Made by a program: the position numbers and the translations under genes. Below are positions 22,517 through 24,225 of a stretch of 24,225 nt of DNA, one piece after another (the first letter of the stretch is position 1; each line of letters starts with the position of its first letter). The notes under the pieces were generated by a model. It did not search any database. It saw only the letters and a list, made by a program, of their open reading frames with translations, and was not told the origin of the DNA. The stretch comes from Plakobranchus ocellatus. Lineage: Eukaryota; Mollusca; Gastropoda; Plakobranchidae. The stretch lies in NCBI GenBank assembly GCA_019648995.1, contig BLXT01006766.1:576577-600801 (forward strand), read 5' to 3'.

Positions 22517-23521
22517 TAATAATAATAATAATAACACCTCAAAAATTGAATTTGGTAGATGTATGTACTTGCAGTAAAAATTTGCATGGTGAGGGATTTT
22601 TTTTTTGCACTGCTTTTAACTGCCTCCATAAAAAAAGGTGCGTAGGAAATACCCCAATGCTGCGAATTTGGCCAAAAACATGTGCAGATAAAAGTCTGAG
22701 CATGTACAATATGTAATTAAGTATCATAGAATTGGGTTAATAACATTTGAAGGAAAATGTTTGGTAGCATCATTGTCAAGTTTGGCCTAGTTTTCTCTGG
22801 ATTGCAGAAGATCTAGATGAGGAATGACACATAATAGTGACTGTTCAGTTTTTTAATGGAATGAACAAATTGATGAAAATCTTGGCTGAGAAAAGTTGCA
22901 AATTTTGCAGTAAAAAATAAGTTCCAAGATCAAAAAAAAAAAAAAAAATTACAATGTGTCTTGCGTGTCATGTGGCTGGCAGTAAAATTATTGGAAATTA
23001 TTGGGTTTATATAGAATTGAAAATGACACAGACCCTGATTGATATCTACTCTTTGCCTGGACTATTTATTTCAGTGAACATTTCTTAGCTTAAGCTAGCA
23101 AGAAATGGAGGATTTGGCAGAAAGAAACGTGATTGTTAGATGATAAATCTAGCCTTAGGTAGGTCTACTTGAATTCTGATTCCGCAAAAAGATATCAAGA
23201 CTTGGAACCATAACATTGAAAGCTTTTACATGTGGAAGTCACCTTTAAAAAAAGTTAGGAACTTTAAAGTTGAAAGCTTTAGCATGTGGAAGTCACATTT
23301 TGAAAAAGTTAGGAATCTTAAAGAAAGTTTTAGCATGCGGAATTCCAGTCGGTCCAAAATCTTGGTGTAGATCTTGGTCTATTTTTACAACCAATCAAGT
23401 TCAGGCAGGTTTCAGTTTGTTTTAACAAAGAGAAAAGCAAATCTGCATTCTCGGTCTGACTACGAGAATGCTGTTCAAAGCAAACAGACATAGCTGCATA
23501 TAAATACTTACCATTATCCAT
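5858..23521 (-). CDS. CCDC177: CCDC177-like coiled-coil protein, 17 coding exons (gene-level entry)
   Basis: Seventeen exons, listed separately, join with matching phases into 1821 nt: 606 residues plus TAG. The residue layout is: 1-115, a conserved N-terminal region (LYNLEDVKFEGSKYVLTSPR at 17-36, PVELLYRPLSEF at 42-53, LCREERSRIIQEEK at 83-97); 116-218, a basic Ser/Pro/Lys linker; 219 to about 575, a nearly continuous E/K/R/Q coiled coil; then a short basic tail. From memory, human CCDC177 carries YVLTSPRSLEAC, PVELL, CRAERERIMREEK and a C-terminal block ending REAQLHASL in the same order, and is somewhat longer (about 700 residues), mainly through its low-complexity linker. Pfam lists the family, I believe, as a DUF. 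Its biochemical role is not established, and nothing here shows catalytic residues, a signal peptide or a membrane segment, so a cytoplasmic or cytoskeletal scaffold is only inference. The start is ATGGATAATG, with A at -3 and G at +4. I remember the human coding region as having few or no introns; if so, the 16 introns here are notable. Confidence 0.87.
6214..6233. repeat. (GATA)n microsatellite in intron 16
   Basis: Five units of AGAT/GATA within the last intron of the CCDC177-like gene; a second GATA tract lies about 200 bp away in the same intron. Confidence 0.9.
6435..6567. repeat. Composite microsatellite: GATA, AT, GA, GT/GTAT tracts
   Basis: Four repeat classes abut without unique spacer: TAGA units (6435-6465), AT units (about 6467-6486), GA units (about 6486-6537, one GG interruption), then GTGTGTGTATGTATGTAT (about 6549-6567). 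It sits in intron 16. Open frames across it encode only low-complexity residues and are not genes. Confidence 0.95.
6770..6878 (-). CDS. CCDC177: Coding exon 16, coiled coil
   Basis: The acceptor is TTCTTTCTACAG and the donor CCCAG|GTAAAA; the exon enters in phase 2 and leaves in phase 0. It encodes residues 512-548 (KLQREDDKWRRQLERSLIVK, then DRKVNDLIEEKDRSIAQ). The (K/E)xxRxDDxxRR(Q/E)L pattern matches the penultimate part of the remembered human protein. Confidence 0.87.
7624..7733 (-). CDS. CCDC177: Coding exon 15, coiled coil
   Basis: The acceptor is TTGTGACTAG and the donor CCAA|GTAAGT; the exon enters in phase 0 and leaves in phase 2. It encodes residues 476-511 (LEDRAMEVVNQSVEMRAFQA, then RKNRLAKEVGQKKNLT). 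The acceptor has a poor polypyrimidine tract because an A-rich run lies just upstream, but frame continuity and family similarity are good. Confidence 0.85.
8504..8606 (-). CDS. CCDC177: Coding exon 14, coiled coil, with alternative in-frame donors
   Basis: The acceptor is TCTCCTTAG, entering in phase 2. The exon encodes residues 441-475, including HEEQAKHERARSSQRKMEEE and AWRSNLVQHKKL. Several phase-0 donors follow each other: TTA|GTACAA (exon end 8522), TTA|GTAAAA (8504, chosen) and AAA|GTTTTT (8498). The chosen one gives the same length as the remembered human coiled coil in this stretch; using 8522 would remove six residues (VQHKKL). None is a strong donor, and A-rich sequence follows. 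Confidence 0.75.
8994..9277 (+). mobile_element. tRNA-derived SINE with target-site duplication, intron 13
   Basis: The plus strand has an A-box-like TGGCTCATCTGATAAGGCAG (from 9012) and a B box GGTTCAATTCC (9055-9065). A central segment holds CCCAGCACCAAATGGGTAAC and CTCTTAAGACCCGGC, followed by a body with GCAATGGCAAACTACCTC, then TACTTTTTTTTTT. The 9-mer ATCTTAAGT occurs at 8985-8993 and again at 9278-9286, consistent with a target-site duplication made by LINE machinery. It is antisense to the host gene. Confidence 0.85.
9475..9582 (-). CDS. CCDC177: Coding exon 13, coiled coil
   Basis: The acceptor is GCATTGTAG and the donor CACCA|GTAAGT; the exon is phase 2 at both ends. It encodes residues 405-440, including QVRDSMELRLSQAEANLSQV and ESRNKQLVEH. 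The corresponding human stretch, as remembered, reads [20 protein letters not shown], so this is one of the better-aligned parts of the coiled coil. Confidence 0.88.
9981..10054 (-). CDS. CCDC177: Coding exon 12, coiled coil
   Basis: The acceptor is GTCAATCACAG and the donor GAAAA|GTAAGT; the exon enters in phase 0 and leaves in phase 2. It encodes residues 381-404 (KKFLDNRQEREQFEQRHLQI then KNLE), typical heptad-rich charged sequence. Confidence 0.86.
10542..10667 (-). CDS. CCDC177: Coding exon 11, coiled coil
   Basis: The acceptor is TTCTACAAG and the donor ATG|GTCAGT; the exon is phase 0 at both ends. It encodes residues 339-380, beginning ATNLKAQERDQEEMKEFLLS. Another in-frame AG lies 15 nt further in (after TTGAAG), but the spacing NLK-to-SMELRL equals the spacing I remember between the matching human anchors, favouring the first acceptor. 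The donor GTCAGT is unusual at +3. Confidence 0.83.
11110..12122. mobile_element. Probable solo LTR (about 1.0 kb) in intron 10
   Basis: The element is visibly richer in G and C than the flanking intron. It starts TGTAGCATAA and ends ATGTTACA, giving TG...CA ends with a short inverted repeat (TGTAGCAT against TGTAACAT). The same four bases CAAA flank it (11106-11109 and 12123-12126), which fits the 4-bp duplication of many Ty3/Gypsy-type elements. No reading frame, primer-binding site or second LTR is seen, so it would be a solo LTR left by recombination. TATA-like sequences occur on both strands, so orientation is unresolved. A non-autonomous DNA transposon is the alternative. Confidence 0.6.
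12136..12189 (-). CDS. CCDC177: Coding exon 10, 54-nt coiled-coil exon
   Basis: The acceptor is TTTTGTTTTAG and the donor CAG|GTGGGT; the exon is phase 0 at both ends and encodes residues 321-338 (ELCLSDKIEKEKAKKRIQ). A probable solo LTR ends only 13 nt inside the following intron. Because the exon is short and in frame, skipping it would drop 18 residues without a frameshift. Confidence 0.82.
12982..13101 (-). CDS. CCDC177: Coding exon 9, coiled coil
   Basis: The acceptor is GTTGATAG and the donor AGG|GTAAGA; the exon is phase 0 at both ends. It encodes residues 281-320 (LKEKQRRAKDEEEERELLRL, then KIQGSDLKSDLALMNQLRMR), a highly charged helix-forming segment continuous with exon 8. Confidence 0.87.
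13384..13686 (+). mobile_element. tRNA-derived SINE with duplicated head, 3'-truncated, intron 8
   Basis: It is related to the element at 8994-9277: shared GGCTCATCTG head, CACCCAGCACTAAGTGGGTA and GGTCTCTTAAGACTTGGC central segment, and TGATTCCCCGACGCTTG near the end. It stops at GAGCTC, before the T-rich tail. The tRNA-like head is present twice: 13395-13453 and 13454-13511 both begin CATCTGTTAGGGCA and end CCTGGC. The second keeps a B-box-like AGGTTCAAGATCAAG; the first has decayed to GGTCCAAGATCAAG. Confidence 0.8.
13690..14053. repeat. Tandem repeat (122-131 bp unit) overlapping the exon 8 splice donor
   Basis: The plus-strand motif TTTCTACCTTA recurs at about 13784, 13906 and 14037, and a degenerate copy lies near 13697. 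Shared unit features are GACACTGA, the ACAATTTTTCATTACTTTAA block and an AATGTAC block. The last copy runs into the end of exon 8, so earlier copies repeat the junction AAG|GTAGAAAC. Confidence 0.85.
14044..14229 (-). CDS. CCDC177: Coding exon 8, start of the coiled coil
   Basis: The acceptor is TCTCGAAACAG and the exon is phase 0 at both ends, encoding residues 219-280 from DKKILQLMKERRESELDSLN to EENRIKDMRK. Human CCDC177, as remembered, has DRKIAALM at the equivalent point. Two overlapping donors exist: AAG|GTAGAA (chosen, phase 0, fits exon 9) and five bases earlier C|GTAAGG (phase 1, would break the frame). Tandem copies of this donor region lie just downstream in intron 8. Confidence 0.87.
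14230..16779. other. Intron 7, distal part
   Basis: AT-rich intron with no coding frame of note, except a possible 9-nt microexon at 15999-16007, described as a finding. A short A/T palindromic stretch lies at about 15190-15212. Confidence 0.5.
16780..17453. mobile_element. piggyBac-type MITE flanked by TTAA, intron 7
   Basis: The ends are inverted repeats: CTGATTCACTACCC on the left and, read inward from the right, CTGTTTCACTACCC. Each is next to TTAA (16776-16779 and 17454-17457), the target-site duplication typical of piggyBac elements. It is about 674 bp, AT-rich and has no transposase frame, hence a non-autonomous MITE. Near the right end two similar hairpins occur: AGCCGGTTTTACCGGCTT and AGCCGGAAAAACCGGCTT. 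Confidence 0.7.
17562..17685 (-). CDS. CCDC177: Coding exon 7, Ser/Arg-rich linker
   Basis: The acceptor is TTGTGTTTAG and the donor AAGG|GTGAGT; the exon enters in phase 2 and leaves in phase 0. It encodes residues 177-218, including RARPKSAGSRPLQRCSPSV and RCTSAPNVSLTIPAR. The RCTSAPNVSL stretch resembles a basophilic phosphorylation or 14-3-3-type motif (R-x-x-S-x-P); that is inference from pattern only. It precedes a 3.3-kb intron, the longest in the gene. Confidence 0.82.
18123..18212 (-). CDS. CCDC177: Coding exon 6, basic linker, with an alternative upstream acceptor
   Basis: The donor is CCAA|GTAAGA. I chose the acceptor TCTACCCAG, giving residues 147-176 beginning RSIDKESPKLHRELLSKKDR, phase 2 to phase 2. 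A second acceptor, ACACCAG, lies exactly 24 nt upstream (exon start 18236). It also keeps the frame and would insert eight residues (SCPFKNLP) before the same Arg. The sequence alone does not decide between them. Confidence 0.72.
18635..18728 (-). CDS. CCDC177: Coding exon 5, basic linker
   Basis: The acceptor is CTTCCCCACAG and the donor ACAG|GTTTGG; the exon enters in phase 1 and leaves in phase 2. It encodes residues 116-146 (DAAENKSKDVKKGSPKAGVT then FKTGIKGKPLY), a Lys/Gly/Ser-rich linker with no recognisable fold. Support is the phase match on both sides, good splice sites and the lack of stops; family similarity is weak here. Confidence 0.75.
19498..19605 (-). CDS. CCDC177: Coding exon 4, CREERSRIIQEEK block
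   Basis: The acceptor is AAATTCAG and the donor CAAG|GTATAG; the exon is phase 1 at both ends. It encodes residues 80-115, including KLKLCREERSRIIQEEKK and SLRSRLATMPSQ. The Cys-Arg-x-Glu-Arg-x-Arg-Ile pattern matches the end of the conserved N-terminal region of the family. After this exon, conservation with the remembered human protein drops into the linker. Confidence 0.87.
19951..20340. repeat. Diverged tandem duplication in intron 3
   Basis: Two copies of a roughly 170-bp unit: about 19954-20121 and about 20133-20336. Shared blocks include ACAAATTTGAAATAT, CAGAAACTTGCC-like, GTGTTGTGCCAT and TTTGTAATATTTAATT. The second copy contains about 37 extra bases (near 20246-20282) between GTGTTGTGCCAT and ATTTACTTGAG. 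Confidence 0.85.
20617..20731 (-). CDS. CCDC177: Coding exon 3, PVELL block
   Basis: The acceptor is TCTATCCAG and the donor CAAA|GTAAGC; the exon enters in phase 0 and leaves in phase 1. It encodes residues 42-79, beginning PVELLYRPLSEFQEELLPQD and ending FDESEQIRQ. In the remembered human protein the PVELL motif likewise follows directly after the SPRSLEAC block, so no exon seems to be missing between exons 2 and 3. Confidence 0.88.
21620..21732 (-). CDS. CCDC177: Coding exon 2, conserved N-terminal signature
   Basis: The acceptor is CTCCACAG and the donor AAG|GTATTT; the exon enters in phase 1 and leaves in phase 0. It encodes residues 4-41, starting DIAVNINLYNLEDVKFEGSK and containing YVLTSPRSLEAC. 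This last stretch is the best family marker in the window and is the basis for naming the gene. The donor is weaker than most in the gene (GTATTT). Confidence 0.9.
21733..22430. other. Intron 1, proximal part
   Basis: Non-coding AT-rich sequence; a GA-rich stretch lies at 22164-22189. No exon-like frame is seen. Confidence 0.5.
22439..22534. repeat. (ATA)n microsatellite in intron 1
   Basis: About 32 ATA units with one C interruption near 22514. The minus-strand frame across it is a poly-tyrosine artefact, not a gene. Confidence 0.95.
23216..23341. repeat. 56-bp tandem repeat, about 2.3 copies, in intron 1
   Basis: TTGAAAGCTTTTACATGTGG (23216) recurs as TTGAAAGCTTTAGCATGTGG 56 bp later, each followed by AAGTCAC...AAAGTTAGGAA. 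A third, partial copy, AAAGTTTTAGCATGCGG, ends near 23341. It lies about 170 bp from the exon 1 donor. Confidence 0.9.
23512..23521 (-). CDS. CCDC177: Coding exon 1 (first 10 nt: M-D-N plus one base)
   Basis: ATGGATAATG is followed by the donor GTAAGT and gives intron phase 1. The start context ACAAAAATGG has A at -3 and G at +4. Translation then continues straight into the conserved LYNLED block in exon 2, which supports this start. The same exon extends upstream as 5' UTR, holding a short in-frame uORF closed by TGA; after that TGA the frame stays open to the ATG. The exact transcription start is not visible. Confidence 0.75.
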
Positions 23522-23602
23522 TTTTGTCGGACTGACGCAATGAGTTTTATAGCCACTTAAAAGTAAGAAAGCATCGTACAATCTATCCACCCAATCTAAT
23601 AA

Positions 23603-23620
23603 TCACAGGGAAGACGCCAT
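23603..23620 (-). other. Short upstream ORF (MASSL-stop) in frame with the main start
   Basis: ATG GCG TCT TCC CTG TGA lies 99 nt (33 codons) before the main ATG, in the same frame. The context (AAGATGG) has A at -3 and G at +4, so it should be recognised by scanning ribosomes if it is transcribed. Apart from the TGA, the frame is open from this ATG through to the main protein, so a single-base change or readthrough would add a 33-residue N-terminus. Confidence 0.45.
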
Positions 23621-23623
23621 CTT
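23615..23623 (-). promoter_or_regulatory. YY1-like element AAGATGGCG near the transcript 5' end
   Basis: The minus strand reads AAGATGGCG, the core of the YY1 motif (AAGATGGCGGC). In animals this is often found just downstream of transcription starts of TATA-less genes. It coincides with the uORF start codon. No TATA box is seen at a sensible distance upstream. Confidence 0.4.
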
Positions 23624-23630
23624 ACAACAA

Positions 23631-24196
23631 GACAAATGCAAAATTAGAATCTTGTTGCCGGGGAATGTTAACGGCTCAAAGTAAGAAACAAACCAAACAG
23701 ATGGTTATCTGATATTTTTAGTAATAAAAACGTTTATCTAAAAATTAATAAACAATTAAAAAAAACCAAATTGAAACCAAATTCTTTTAGCTAGTGTTAC
23801 TATTAGGCTGAAAAAAAAAAAACAACAACAACAAATGGGACAAGAAAACATCAACTGCAGTAGTACATCAAGAAGAAAAATGTGTTGTTCAATTTTAATT
23901 GATTGCGAAAACTAACAGAAAATACATTTAAAATTAAGCTTATATCACAGCACCATACGTATTTAATAATTCAAAAAATATATTATGCGCTTTATAATGA
24001 ACCGTTGGGACTTCTGCGGTCTCGCGTATATATTTTGAATAATGGACTTTGACGGAAAGAATTTGCGAGTTCAAGAAAATCTGCATTTTGATCAAACGTT
24101 AGTTCTGAATTGATAGTGAAAGCACTGCTAACAGTTTTACAATTTCAAACAGGCGACAGCAGCTTACTTTAGATGCACGTGTATACCTTCTTCTAT
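23631..24196. other. Upstream flank and presumed promoter region
   Basis: No confident gene. Less AT-rich patches near 23650-23680 and 24000-24060 may be promoter sequence. A short plus-strand frame beginning ATGGACTTTGACGG at 24042 is too short to call. Confidence 0.4.
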
Positions 24197-24225
24197 GTCT
24201 CTCTCTCTCTTTCTCTCTCTCTCTC
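24197..24225. repeat. (CT)n tract running off the window edge
   Basis: TCTCTCTCTCT-TTCTCTCTCTCTCTC with one interrupting T pair; it continues past the end of the window. Confidence 0.95.

Larger units (their letters stand above)
23522..23630 (-). other. CCDC177: 5' UTR part of exon 1 of the CCDC177-like gene
   Basis: This runs upstream of the chosen ATG. Its frame is open back to a TGA at 23603-23605 and holds no other ATG in that frame until the uORF start at 23620. The 5' limit is a guess, because no TATA box or initiator is obvious. Confidence 0.45.

Noticed and set aside
22396-22629. Minus-strand frame with a long tyrosine run
   Set aside because: It is a translation of the (ATA)n microsatellite in intron 1; no coding signal outside the repeat.
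23652-23662. RFX X-box (GTTGCC half site) suggesting a ciliary gene
   Set aside because: Only one half site is present and the second half does not match the RRNRAC consensus, so there is no basis for a ciliary claim.
24042-24113. First exon of a divergent plus-strand gene (ATGGACTTTGACGG, possible donor GTTAGT at 24098)
   Set aside because: Only 19 codons before the donor or 23 before the stop; no family match and nothing else to support it within the window.

Overview
The window looks like AT-rich nuclear DNA of an intron-rich invertebrate animal. It is full of microsatellites, tRNA-derived SINEs, a probable solo LTR and a MITE. A lophotrochozoan, most likely a mollusc such as a gastropod, fits best, but that is inference. 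There is no sign of bacterial organisation: no operons, ribosome binding sites or CRISPR array.

One gene dominates. On the minus strand, 17 coding exons between 23521 and 5858 join with consistent phases and GT-AG introns into an open frame of 1821 nt (606 residues plus stop). I identify it as an orthologue of CCDC177 (coiled-coil domain-containing protein 177). The N-terminal block contains the signature YVLTSPRSLEAC. It is followed by a PVELL block, a CREERSRIIQEEK block, a basic Ser-rich linker, a long charged coiled coil, and a C-terminal block ending EAQLYSNL. These match, in order, what I remember of the human protein. The stretches between anchor motifs in the coiled coil also have the same lengths as I remember, which supports the splice choices. 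The ATG used lies in a 10-nt coding portion of exon 1. A YY1-like AAGATGGCG with a six-codon in-frame upstream ORF sits about 100 nt before it. A canonical poly(A) signal with a GU-rich downstream element lies about 770 nt after the stop.

Layout: 1-180 may hold the 3' end of a convergent plus-strand gene, with an AATAAA 20 nt after its stop. 181-5060 is intergenic, with microsatellites and a minus-strand SINE at about 3835-4075. 5061-23630 is the CCDC177-like gene. Its introns carry a composite microsatellite (intron 16), a SINE with a target-site duplication (intron 13), a probable 1-kb solo LTR 13 nt from a 5' splice site (intron 10), a SINE with a doubled tRNA-like head next to tandem copies of the exon-8 splice-donor region (intron 8), a TTAA-flanked MITE and a possible 9-nt microexon (intron 7), a diverged tandem duplication (intron 3), and an ATA microsatellite plus a 56-bp tandem repeat (intron 1). 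23631-24225 is the upstream/promoter side and ends in a CT repeat.

No new multi-gene system is visible. The most notable signals are how mobile and tandem DNA has built up around splice sites of this one gene, a central domain shared by SINEs with different heads, and in-frame alternative splice sites.
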